The notes under the pieces are model-generated. The model worked only from the letters and a program-made list of their open reading frames with translations. It did no database searches and was not told the DNA's origin. Shown in pieces: positions 54,882-63,284 of a DNA stretch of 64,000 nucleotides; position 1 is the first letter of the stretch, and every line of letters starts with the position of its first letter. Made by a program: the position numbers and the translations under genes. The stretch is from Marivita sp051251565 (GTDB lineage Bacteria > Pseudomonadota > Alphaproteobacteria > Rhodobacterales > Rhodobacteraceae): assembly GCF_051251565.1 (NCBI RefSeq), contig NZ_JBPOFB010000002.1, positions 310,001 through 374,000 of the forward strand. The letters are read 5' to 3'.

Positions 54882-55925
54882 TCAGATGATCTCGTCTTCG
54901 TCGAACATCGGGTCATCGGCCAGTTGCGCGGAATGATCGTCCATAAGGTCATTGGCTTTTTTGTACGAGTCGATCCGCGCTAAGTGAAACACTGCGTCGC
55001 CTTCGTTGACCACGGGCATGACGGCGCGTCCGACGATGATGCCTTCGAACGGGGCAGCGACAGGTGTGTCGTTTTCGCCGAATGGATCAGAGACCAGTCC
55101 CAGGACATCATCCTTGCGCACCAGATTGCCATCCGCGCGCAGGCTGCGGAACAGGCCGCCCATGGGCGCGCGGAGCCATTTGCTTGATGAGCAGAATTGC
55201 GGCGGCGATTTCGGGGCAGCCACGCCGCGCGCCGTAATCATGTCGAGCGAGCGCAGAACCCGCAGGATGCCCGCAAGACCGGCGCGGGCCGAGACCTCAT
55301 CAAAGCGCAGGCCTTCGCCGCCCTCGTACAGCACCACATCGGTGCCAAGTTCCTTGGCAGCCCACCGCAAAGACCCTTCGCGGATCGGGGATTGCATGAT
55401 GATGGGCGCGCCAAACGCGTCAGCCAATTCGCGCATGCGGGGATCGCCAGCCGAGACGCGTACCTGCGGATAGTTGGTGCGGTGGATCGCGGCAGAGTGC
55501 AGGTCAATGCCGATATCGGCGCGGGCGACAATCTCGGTCAGGAACAGATGGGCCAGACGCCCGGCAAGCGAGCCTGTGTCGCTGCCCGGAAAGGAGCGGT
55601 TCAGGTCACGACGGTCGGGCAGGTAGCGGGATTTGTTGATAAAGCCGAACGAGTTCACGATTGGCACCACAAGCAGCGTGCCCTTGAGGCGGCGCAGGCC
55701 TGTGGATTTGAGCAAGCGGCGTACAATCTCAATGCCGATCACTTCGTCGCCGTGGATGCCAGCGCTGACAAAGACGGTTGGACCATCGACCTTGCCGTGG
55801 ATCACATGCGCCGACATGGTGACGGGGGTGTGGTCGGACAGGGAGCTGACAGGAAGGTCAACGGTGCGGCTGGTTCCGGCTGCGATGGTTTGACCGTTGA
55901 TGTGAAATCCGGCCCGTTGTGGCAT
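54882..55925 (-). CDS. Succinylglutamate desuccinylase/aspartoacylase-like zinc hydrolase
   Basis: 347 residues, M14-related. The zinc site is visible: SAGIHGDEVIGIE (His58, Glu61) and a later IDLHSAAIHR (third ligand). A C-terminal beta domain (~260-347) is like that of AstE-type enzymes. Its natural amide substrate is uncertain. The start shares one base with the rimK stop, so it belongs to the rimB-rimK operon, where an activity removing amino acids or glutamate tails would fit. Confidence 0.8.
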   Translation of the reverse strand: MPQRAGFHINGQTIAAGTSRTVDLPVSSLSDHTPVTMSAHVIHGKVDGPTVFVSAGIHGDEVIGIEIVRRLLKSTGLRRLKGTLLVVPIVNSFGFINKSRYLPDRRDLNRSFPGSDTGSLAGRLAHLFLTEIVARADIGIDLHSAAIHRTNYPQVRVSAGDPRMRELADAFGAPIIMQSPIREGSLRWAAKELGTDVVLYEGGEGLRFDEVSARAGLAGILRVLRSLDMITARGVAAPKSPPQFCSSSKWLRAPMGGLFRSLRADGNLVRKDDVLGLVSDPFGENDTPVAAPFEGIIVGRAVMPVVNEGDAVFHLARIDSYKKANDLMDDHSAQLADDPMFDEDEII

Positions 55926-56830
55926 CAGCCTTTGCCCTTTGTTTTGGTTTTGCCGGGTTTGGCGTTCTTTTCCAGAAATTCGATCATCTTGCCCGCCACA
56001 TCAAGTCCGGTTGCTTTCTCGACCCCTTCCAGACCGGGGGACGAGTTCACCTCCATCACCACGGCACCGTGATTGGCGCGCAGCATGTCGACACCGCAGG
56101 CGTTGAGCCCCATGGATTTCGCGGCCCGGATCGCGGTTGAGCGTTCTTCCGGAGAGAGTTTGACCAGTTGCGCCGATCCTCCCCGGTGCAGGTTGGAGCG
56201 AAATTCGCCTTCGGCCCCGGTGCGTTTCATCGCGGCGATCACCTTGCCGCCAATGACGATGGCACGGATATCGGTGCCTCCGGCCTCTTTGATGAATTCC
56301 TGGATCAGGATGTTGGTGCCCGTCGCGCGAAACGCTTCGACAACCGATTTGGCCGAGCGGTCTGAGTCGGCAAGGACCACGCCCAGACCTTGGGTGCCTT
56401 CGAGCAGTTTGATGACCAGCGGCGCGCTGCCTGCGACCTTGAGAACCTCTTCGGTTTGTTTGGGGTCATGGGCAAAGGTGGTGACCGGCAGGCCGACACC
56501 ATCGCGGGCCAAAAGTTGCATCGACCTGAGTTTGTCGCGCGACCGGCCAATGGCGACGCTTTCGTTCAGGGGGTAGACGCCCATCATTTCGAACTGGCGC
56601 AGAACGGCGGTGCCGTAGAACGTGACCGACGCCCCGATGCGTGGGATCACGGCGTCATAGCCGGTGAGCTTTTCGCCGTTGTAGTAAATCTCGGGCCTGC
56701 GCGACGCGATGTTCATATAGCAGCGCAGGGTGTTGATGACGTCAATCTCGTGGCCGCGCGCCTCGGCGGCTTCGACAAGGCGCTTGTGGGAATACAGATC
56801 GGGGTTCCGGGCAAGCATGGCGATTTTCAT
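55925..56830 (-). CDS. rimK: RimK-like ATP-grasp ligase (S6 glutamate ligase family)
   Basis: 301 residues. ATP-grasp ligase that adds glutamate residues to the C terminus of ribosomal protein S6 in characterised relatives. KLLEGTQGLGVVLA (glycine loop), LIQEFIKEAGGTDIRAIVIGG and VDMLRANHGAVVMEVNSSPGLEG (metal/ATP residues) are intact. Middle gene of a three-gene minus-strand operon. Overlaps the RimB-like stop by 4 bases (ATGA). Confidence 0.9.
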   Translation of the reverse strand: MKIAMLARNPDLYSHKRLVEAAEARGHEIDVINTLRCYMNIASRRPEIYYNGEKLTGYDAVIPRIGASVTFYGTAVLRQFEMMGVYPLNESVAIGRSRDKLRSMQLLARDGVGLPVTTFAHDPKQTEEVLKVAGSAPLVIKLLEGTQGLGVVLADSDRSAKSVVEAFRATGTNILIQEFIKEAGGTDIRAIVIGGKVIAAMKRTGAEGEFRSNLHRGGSAQLVKLSPEERSTAIRAAKSMGLNACGVDMLRANHGAVVMEVNSSPGLEGVEKATGLDVAGKMIEFLEKNAKPGKTKTKGKG

Positions 56831-57294
56831 GGGCGCGTCCTTATTTTCCTGGGGGTGACTGGCCGAAGCTCGGTCAGGTTTCGCTTGCCGGGGTTTACGA
56901 GGATCGTGTGTCGTCTGAGGGCTGAGCGTCCGACGATCATGCGGAATTTCATTTCGTTGCGGTCTGTCAGTGACAGGTCAATGGTCCAGAGACGGGATTC
57001 GATGCGAAACTTGGTTCGAATGATGATACGTGTTTCGGGCACACCGCTTGTGTTGGTGATGTCGCGGCGGTCATGGACCGGGCACTCGACGTCGATGTCT
57101 TGCGTGTCATCATTGAATTTCGAGTGAAACCGCACCCACGGCACGCCGTTGCGGTCAAACTCTGCGATATTGGTCGCGTGGAGCGCGGATGTCCGCGCGC
57201 CCGTGTCAATTTTCGCCGTCAGGTTCGTAAGTCCAAGCAAGGGCAGGTCCACCCGCTCTTGCCAACCAATTACCAGCATCCCATGCTTTTCCAT
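56827..57294 (-). CDS. RimB-like retropepsin-type protein (RimK/LysX-associated)
   Basis: 155 residues. VIGWQERVDLPLLGL and AKIDTGARTSALHA (Asp30 is the expected catalytic aspartate of the DTGA retropepsin motif), then the conserved HDRRDITNTSGV and KFRMIVGRSALRR. Family known as RimB in pseudomonads, where it accompanies RimK and RimA. Two starts are possible (57294 or 57279). The annotation as a protease rests on the motif only. Confidence 0.78.
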   Translation of the reverse strand: MEKHGMLVIGWQERVDLPLLGLTNLTAKIDTGARTSALHATNIAEFDRNGVPWVRFHSKFNDDTQDIDVECPVHDRRDITNTSGVPETRIIIRTKFRIESRLWTIDLSLTDRNEMKFRMIVGRSALRRHTILVNPGKRNLTELRPVTPRKIRTRP

Positions 57295-57365
57295 AACTCA
57301 GGACAATCACGTTACACCAGCCATGTGCGGACTGCCAGCCGTGCCAATGCGGCAGTCAGTGCCCC

Positions 57366-58223
57366 TCAGCGCATGATGAGAACCGGCACCTTGCAGGAGC
57401 GGAGCATTTCGGTGGTGGTCGAGCCGATGAGCAGGGACCGGACGCGGCTGTGGCCATACGCGCCCATGACCAGCAGTTCATGTGTGCCCTCGGCGCTGAT
57501 CCCGGCAAGCACCTTTTCGGGGTCACCGTTTTCAACACGGATTTTGGCGTCAAAGCCACCGGCCCTGAGTGTCGCGGTGGCATCGGTCAGCGATTTCTGG
57601 ATTGCAGGGCTGTCTTTGCCCGCGAAAACCAGTGTTACCTTGAGCCCTGCAAAAAGCGGGCTGCGGGCGATATAGTCGATGGATTTGAGGGATGACGGGC
57701 CGCCGTCAAAGGCGACCAGCACGGTTTCGATATCGGTAAAACTGCGGTTGGCGATGAACACGGGTTTGTGGCTGGCGCGGACGATGCGTTCTAGGTTTGA
57801 GCCAAGATGGTCCATGGCTAGGCCTGCTGCCTCACCGCGCTTGCCGATGACGATCATGTCGCCGCTGCCTTCTTTGTCGGCCACGGTTTCCACCAGATCG
57901 CCCTGACGCAGGCGGGTCTCGACCGCGATGTCGCGGTTGGTCTGGATAAGCGCCTTGGCGTCTTCAAGAATGGCGCGGCCATGTTCGTGGGACAGTTTTG
58001 CACGGGCGGCGTCCAGTTCGGACAATTGCGCGAGCAGCGCGCTGCGGGCCCCCAAACGGATTGCGCCGGACAGGTCCTGGTTTTCGATGGCGTCGCGGCG
58101 ACCCATGACGTGGTAGAGTTTGACGGTCCAGCCGTTGCGCGAGGCAATCCACGCGGCGTGCTGGCAGACGCTTGTTGCATACGACGATGCGTCCACAAGG
58201 GCGATGAGGGTGTTGGTTGTCAT
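57366..58223 (-). CDS. Universal stress protein, two-domain
   Basis: 285 residues with two UspA domains in tandem (~1-140 and ~150-285); nucleotide-loop glycines are visible in the second as GAYGHSRVRSLLIGSTTTEML and less clearly in the first as GKRGEAAGLAMDHLGSNLERIV. Function in stress survival is inferred. It follows the SulP gene by 12 bases in one transcript. Confidence 0.9.
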   Translation of the reverse strand: MTTNTLIALVDASSYATSVCQHAAWIASRNGWTVKLYHVMGRRDAIENQDLSGAIRLGARSALLAQLSELDAARAKLSHEHGRAILEDAKALIQTNRDIAVETRLRQGDLVETVADKEGSGDMIVIGKRGEAAGLAMDHLGSNLERIVRASHKPVFIANRSFTDIETVLVAFDGGPSSLKSIDYIARSPLFAGLKVTLVFAGKDSPAIQKSLTDATATLRAGGFDAKIRVENGDPEKVLAGISAEGTHELLVMGAYGHSRVRSLLIGSTTTEMLRSCKVPVLIMR

Positions 58224-58235
58224 GATCGTGCCTCT

Positions 58236-59726
58236 CTAGTGGCCCAGAAGTTGATCCATCGCATCGGGCTTGTCGTGCATGGCAAGCCGGTCAACGATGG
58301 TTTCGGACGCCTCGTTCAGGTCGATCAATTCAACCTCGGCCCCTTCGCGGCGGAATTTGAGCACGGCCATGTCCAGCGCTGCAACCGATGAAATGTCCCA
58401 GATATGGGCGCGGCTGAGGTCAATGGTGACTTTTTCGGGGGCTTCCCGGAAGTCAAAGGCCTTCATGAAATCTTCGGACGAGGCAAAGAACAGCTGGCCT
58501 TCGATGGTGTAGGTGCGGTGGTTGCCGTCTGGCGTGATGGATGATCGCACACGGAAGAGTTGCGAGATTTTCCACGCAAAGAAGATGCCTGAGAGCAGCA
58601 CACCCACGAGAACGCCGATGGCAAGGTTGTGCGTGTAGATCACGAAGAACACCGTTGCCAGCATCACGATGGAGGACGACCGGGGATGATCGCGCAGGTT
58701 CTTGATCGAGGACCATGAGAACGTTCCGATGGAGACCATGATCATGATTGCCACAAGGGCCGCCATCGGGATGATCGCCACGATATCGCCAAGTACCACA
58801 ACAAGGATCAACAGGAAGACGCCGGCGACAAAGCTGGACAAACGTCCGCGCCCACCGGATTTTACGTTGATGATGGATTGCCCGATCATGGCACAGCCCG
58901 CCATGCCGCCGATAAAGCCGGTGGCGGTGTTGGCGAGGCCCTGACCGATACATTCTTGATTGCGGTTGGATGTGGTGTCGGTGAGGTCATCGACAATCTG
59001 CTGCGTCATCAGGCTTTCGAGAAGGCCGACAACAGCCACGGCGACCGAGTAGGGGAAGATGATCTGGAGCGTTTCGAAGGTGAGCGGGATGTCCGGGATC
59101 AGAAAGATCGGGAGCGTATCGGGCAGATCGCCCATATCGCCGACGGTGCGTACATCCCAGCCCATGGCAACCACAAGGGCCGTCAGGACAATGATCGTCA
59201 CAAGTGGCGACGGGATCGCTTTGGTCACGCGCGGGAAGAGGTAGATGATCGCCAGCCCCGCCGCCACCAGCGCATAGGTCAGGGGCGGGACTTTGGTCGG
59301 ATCGAGTTCGGGCAATTGGGCCAGAAAGATCAGGATGGCCAGTGCGTTCACAAACCCGGTCATCACAGATTTCGAGACAAAGCGCATGACATAGCCCAGC
59401 CTTAGGAACCCCGCCGCGATCTGGAGCAGCCCCGCAAGCACTGTGGCCGCGAGCAGGTATTCCAGCCCGTGATCCCGCACCAGCGTCACCATCAGAACGG
59501 CGGTGGCCGCCGTGGCGGCTGAGATCATGCCGGGGCGCCCGCCAGTGATCGCGGTGATCACGGCGATCGAGAACGACGCGTACAGCCCGACCTTGGGATC
59601 GACACCTGCGATGATCGAAAAGGCAATGGCCTCGGGGATCAGGGCCAAGGCGACCACGAGGCCAGACAGAAGATCGCCCCGTATGTTATGGGTCCATTGG
59701 TGCTGGTATTTTGCGAATGAGATCAT
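58236..59726 (-). CDS. SulP-family inorganic anion transporter with STAS domain
   Basis: 496 residues. About ten to eleven transmembrane helices; the N-terminal signature GDLLSGLVVALALIPEAIAFSIIAGVDPKVGLYASF is characteristic, and the C-terminal ~110 residues are a STAS domain (SSVAALDMAVLKF). Probably imports bicarbonate, sulfate or similar anions; substrate not readable. Cotranscribed with the two-domain UspA, a pairing seen in related genomes. Confidence 0.9.
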   Translation of the reverse strand: MISFAKYQHQWTHNIRGDLLSGLVVALALIPEAIAFSIIAGVDPKVGLYASFSIAVITAITGGRPGMISAATAATAVLMVTLVRDHGLEYLLAATVLAGLLQIAAGFLRLGYVMRFVSKSVMTGFVNALAILIFLAQLPELDPTKVPPLTYALVAAGLAIIYLFPRVTKAIPSPLVTIIVLTALVVAMGWDVRTVGDMGDLPDTLPIFLIPDIPLTFETLQIIFPYSVAVAVVGLLESLMTQQIVDDLTDTTSNRNQECIGQGLANTATGFIGGMAGCAMIGQSIINVKSGGRGRLSSFVAGVFLLILVVVLGDIVAIIPMAALVAIMIMVSIGTFSWSSIKNLRDHPRSSSIVMLATVFFVIYTHNLAIGVLVGVLLSGIFFAWKISQLFRVRSSITPDGNHRTYTIEGQLFFASSEDFMKAFDFREAPEKVTIDLSRAHIWDISSVAALDMAVLKFRREGAEVELIDLNEASETIVDRLAMHDKPDAMDQLLGH

Positions 59727-59959
59727 GAATAGGTCTTTGCCCTAGGCCGCAGAACGGTCACGCGGTCTTTGATGGTGTTTTGTGTCGATGGGGTGTTCGG
59801 CGGAATGGCGGCTGAAAAGCCAGCCGGGGGTCGCACCCGTGTCCTTGGTTCGCGCGACCTCTACCTTGGACCGGGCCAGAAGCCAAGTTGAGCAGCAAAA
59901 AAAGGTGTTGTGTGTGTGGTGACCGGGGGACTGAGGCACGCGCGGCCAAGGCCCTCGGT

Positions 59960-61150
59960 TCATTCGACGGGGGTTCCGATCAGGGCAATCGCGCTTCCCA
60001 ATGCGGCAAGAAGGGTAAACAGGGCGGTTTGCACAAGCAGCCTCCGACGGGCTGCGCGCAGGGCGGCGATGGCAGATTGGATGGCGTAGTACAGGGCAAA
60101 GGCCCGCGATGCGTAGCTGATGATCTCAAAGATATTGGCAGACCATGTGAGGAAAAGACCGATGCCGATCAGACCGACATAGGCGGGTTTTTCGGTGATG
60201 CGGCCTTTGGTGACCTCGGCAATCAGGCCGCCCGAACCGCTTGTGTCAGCGATTGCTGCGCTGAACTGGGCACTTAGGGCGGCTGTCACCAGCAGTAGCG
60301 GCAGGATCGGGGCCACCACCTGCATCAGGTCTATGATGGCCGTCTCATTCAGCGCATTTGGATCGGATCGGACCGCGTAGGTCAAAAGCACGATATAGAC
60401 GCAGTAAATACCCGTGGAGATCCCTTGTGCCAGCCGCATGGAGTGGATGCGCGTTTGGGCATCGTATGTTGCGCCCAGATAGCGCGAAGTCTCGAACCCT
60501 TGGACCGTGACGATCAACCCCGCCATGAGCGTGATGCCCGCCCATCCGGTGATCTGGGGGGCGTCAAACTGCAAGGCGCCTGCGCCGGTGGCTTGTCCAA
60601 AATGTACGGCGAGGCCGAAAATCAGGCCCGCGATGATCGCCAGTTTCAGACCAACCGACACCTGCTCCATCCGTTCGAGAGCGGAAAAACCGCGTGTCAG
60701 GCCGGTGAACAGGATTAGCACGAACACCGCCGTGGTCAGCAAGTTGGCGTGAAACCGATCGTCGAGGTTCGTCAGACTCACCCCGAAGGCGCCGAACAGG
60801 TTAAGATAGTAGGCCACGGACACGACAAAAGCGAAGGCCAGCACAAACGAGGCGACCGTTTCCAGCAGGGCCACCAAGGGAGTCGGATTTGGCTGTGTGT
60901 CGATGTCGGCGATGTTGAAACGGATCGCCCCGCCGAAGAGATAGGCGATGGCGCAAAGGCCGATCATCACAAGCGGCGCGAGACCGCCATAGCTGACATC
61001 CAGGATGGGCCCCAACACCAGAAAACCGCTGCCGATGATCGACGCAAGGGGTGTGATCGTGGCCCGCCACAGGATCGCATTTGCGACGCGAGGCCAGATC
61101 AGGATCGCACCGAACAAGACGACAACAGCAAGGATGAGGGCGTTGAGCAT
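59960..61150 (-). CDS. APC-superfamily-like membrane transporter
   Basis: 396 residues, about eleven to twelve transmembrane helices. IIGSGFLVLGPILDVSYGG in helix 1 region and SAAIADTSGSGGLI between later helices resemble amino acid/polyamine permeases, but the family is not certain and the substrate unknown. The C-terminal ~40 residues (RAARRRLLVQTALFTL) are basic. The 233 bases between this gene and SulP (59727-59959) hold no gene I can support. Confidence 0.7.
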   Translation of the reverse strand: MLNALILAVVVLFGAILIWPRVANAILWRATITPLASIIGSGFLVLGPILDVSYGGLAPLVMIGLCAIAYLFGGAIRFNIADIDTQPNPTPLVALLETVASFVLAFAFVVSVAYYLNLFGAFGVSLTNLDDRFHANLLTTAVFVLILFTGLTRGFSALERMEQVSVGLKLAIIAGLIFGLAVHFGQATGAGALQFDAPQITGWAGITLMAGLIVTVQGFETSRYLGATYDAQTRIHSMRLAQGISTGIYCVYIVLLTYAVRSDPNALNETAIIDLMQVVAPILPLLLVTAALSAQFSAAIADTSGSGGLIAEVTKGRITEKPAYVGLIGIGLFLTWSANIFEIISYASRAFALYYAIQSAIAALRAARRRLLVQTALFTLLAALGSAIALIGTPVE

Positions 61151-61335
61151 GGGCTTTCCAAATCAGATCATTCGGGAGGGGACAATACGGTGCGCGCAGG
61201 CGGTGTGTTGAATGGTCGTGGTGCTGCTTGTTGCGGGTCATGTGCGCAAACCCGTACCTTTCTGCGCGGGCGTGGGTGTTTTGCGCCTCGCTGTCGCGGT
61301 CTATCTGGATGGCGTGAACACAAAAGGAGCGAGAC

Positions 61336-62325
61336 ATGGGATTGTTGGTGGACGGCGTTTGGAAAGATCAATGGTACGACACCAAAAGCTCTGGCGGTGC
61401 GTTCAAGCGCAGCACGGCCACGTTTCGCAACTGGATCACCGCAGATGGCAGCGCCGGGCCGTCTGGTGACGGCGGGTTCCCGGCAGAGTCGGGGCGCTAT
61501 CATCTGTATGTCAGCCTTGCGTGCCCTTGGGCGCATCGCACGCTGATCTTTCGCGCGATCAAGGGCCTGAAACCGCATATCAGGGTGTCGGTTGTGCACC
61601 CCGATATGCTTGGCGATGGGTGGAGCTTTGGCACAGAGTATCCGGGGGCCACGGGCGATACGCTTTACGGCCTGCCCTTTGCGCGGGACATTTACATCAA
61701 GGCCGATGCGGGGATATCCGGTCGGGTGACGGTGCCGATCCTGTGGGACACAAAGCACGAGACCATCGTGTCGAACGAAAGCTCTGAGATCATCCGCATG
61801 TTGAATTCGGCGTTTGATGGGATCACCGGCAACACGGATGACTATTGGCCCGAAGCGCTGCGCGAAGAGATCGCGCCGGTGAATGACCGGATTTATGACA
61901 CGGTCAACAATGGCGTCTACAAATCTGGTTTTGCCACCACACAAGACGCCTATGACGCGGCTGTGGTGCCGTTGTTCGACTCTCTTGACTGGTTGGAAGA
62001 GCGGCTTTCGACGCAGCGATACCTGATGGGGTCACAGATCACCGAGGCGGATTGGCGGCTGTTCACCACGCTGGTGCGGTTTGACGCGGTGTATCACCTG
62101 CATTTCAAATGCAACCTGCGCCGGATTGTCGACTATCCAAACCTGTGGGCCTATACGCGCGCGCTGTATCGATGGCCGGGTGTGGCGGAAACGGTCAATC
62201 TGGATCACATCGTCCGGCACTACCATTTTAGCCATGAAACCATAAACCCGAATCGGATCATTCCGATCAACCCGCGCCTTGAGTTCGATGCGCCGCAGGA
62301 TCGGGACCATCTGCCAGCAGCCTAA
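61336..62325 (+). CDS. Xi-class glutathione transferase (glutathionyl-hydroquinone reductase)
   Basis: 329 residues. LACPWAHRTLIF places the catalytic Cys63 in the CPWAHR motif of S-glutathionyl-(chloro)hydroquinone reductases; WSFGTEYPGATGD, VPILWDTKHETIVSNESSEIIRML and the C-terminal helical domain with RFDAVYHLHFKCNLRRI complete the family pattern. Reduces glutathionyl-hydroquinone conjugates. AAGGAGCGAGAC precedes the ATG. Its stop overlaps the convergent receiver-like gene by 4 bases. Confidence 0.92.
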   Translation: MGLLVDGVWKDQWYDTKSSGGAFKRSTATFRNWITADGSAGPSGDGGFPAESGRYHLYVSLACPWAHRTLIFRAIKGLKPHIRVSVVHPDMLGDGWSFGTEYPGATGDTLYGLPFARDIYIKADAGISGRVTVPILWDTKHETIVSNESSEIIRMLNSAFDGITGNTDDYWPEALREEIAPVNDRIYDTVNNGVYKSGFATTQDAYDAAVVPLFDSLDWLEERLSTQRYLMGSQITEADWRLFTTLVRFDAVYHLHFKCNLRRIVDYPNLWAYTRALYRWPGVAETVNLDHIVRHYHFSHETINPNRIIPINPRLEFDAPQDRDHLPAA

Positions 62326-62684
62326 TGCGCCTTGGCGTAATGTTCGACCATTGCGGTCAGGTCGTCTGGCTGGGTCGCGCTGGGCACAAAGGCGCAAGCG
62401 TTCGAACATAGCTGGAAGATGGAGCCATCGGAGAAAAAGCTGGAATTGGTGACGAAAATCACGCGGGCATCCGGGTGGCGGTAGCTGGCATAATCGGCCA
62501 CGGCAATGGCGCTGCCTTGATCCAGAATGACATCAAGGATCAGGATTGAATAGAACTGCGAGGCCAGTTTGTCGGTCGCGGTATCCTGATCCAACGCTAT
62601 GTCCACAACGTGGCCATGCCGCTCTAGGTGGCGTTGCCACAACTGGCCAAGCTTGGCGTTGTTTTGAACAATCAACACATACAT
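62322..62684 (-). CDS. Degenerate response-regulator receiver protein
   Basis: 120 residues, a single receiver-like fold. The phospho-acceptor Asp51 is present (LILDVILDQG), but the acidic metal-binding pair near the N terminus is replaced by Gln-Asn-Asn (VLIVQNNAKLG), and the Lys after beta5 is missing (AFVPSATQP). It should not undergo ordinary two-component phosphorylation. No output domain or adjacent kinase. Chosen start ATG at 62684; an upstream ATG is three codons away. Confidence 0.75.
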   Translation of the reverse strand: MYVLIVQNNAKLGQLWQRHLERHGHVVDIALDQDTATDKLASQFYSILILDVILDQGSAIAVADYASYRHPDARVIFVTNSSFFSDGSIFQLCSNACAFVPSATQPDDLTAMVEHYAKAH

Positions 62685-62753
62685 GCAACGCAACCTGTCT
62701 TTCCGCGGAGTGGGTGGATGCCCCAGAGTCCCGTCTTATAGGATAATAAAGAG

Positions 62754-62768
62754 TTAATATTCACGTAA
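62754..62768. promoter_or_regulatory. CtrA-like motif upstream of the receiver-like gene
   Basis: TTAA-TATTCAC-GTAA, one base from the alphaproteobacterial CtrA consensus TTAA-N7-TTAA, 70 bases upstream of the receiver-like gene start. Suggests cell-cycle or motility-linked control. One mismatch and AT-rich context make this weak. Confidence 0.25.
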
Positions 62769-62885
62769 GGGATATGATCAGATCGTTAAGTTAAGCGAAG
62801 ATCGGCCGACATCTTGTGGATGCAGGTGAGGATAACTCGCATGGGTTGTGCGCAACAATGTATCAGAGGATAAGGGTTGTATCAT

Positions 62886-63242
62886 TTAGGGTCGCGTTGG
62901 AAAGCGATCACCGCTGTCTGTTATGACGATCAAGCGCCCTTGATCGTCCCGCACATAAAGATCGCAACGCGCCGCGCCGGTGACGAAATCGATGCAGATC
63001 GTGCTGTCGTTTTCAACGGTGAAGTACCCGTATCCCGTCCCGCCGTCGTTCGCATAGGTATATGTATACCGTCCGTCTTCAAAAAACTGCGACTGCCCGT
63101 CATCGAAAAATGTGATGGTCGCGCCGCGCAGCAAGGCGTCAAGTGCAGCCTGCTCGAACAGGACATCGCTGTCCCGAGGGGCCCATTGCTGGGCGGCAAG
63201 GGGTATCGGTAGCAGACAAAGAGCAAGGGCAAACCGGATCAT
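62886..63242 (-). CDS. Small secreted hypothetical protein
   Basis: 118 residues. N-terminal signal peptide (LALCLLPIPLAAQ), mature part beta-rich with repeated FFDDG, FFEDGRYTYTYAND and FTVENDSTICIDFV, one Cys pair (CIDF, RCDL). No recognised family; probably periplasmic. Lies between the receiver-like gene and smc on the same strand. Confidence 0.7.
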   Translation of the reverse strand: MIRFALALCLLPIPLAAQQWAPRDSDVLFEQAALDALLRGATITFFDDGQSQFFEDGRYTYTYANDGGTGYGYFTVENDSTICIDFVTGAARCDLYVRDDQGRLIVITDSGDRFPTRP

Positions 63243-63284
63243 TTGACCAGTCTAGCGCCAAAGCCGTTCACCGCAGACACAACT

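Noticed and set aside
59727..59959. Short antiparallel frames in the gap before the APC-like gene
   Set aside because: About 73 codons at best, Arg/His-rich, no RBS and no motif; most likely 5' untranslated sequence of the SulP gene.
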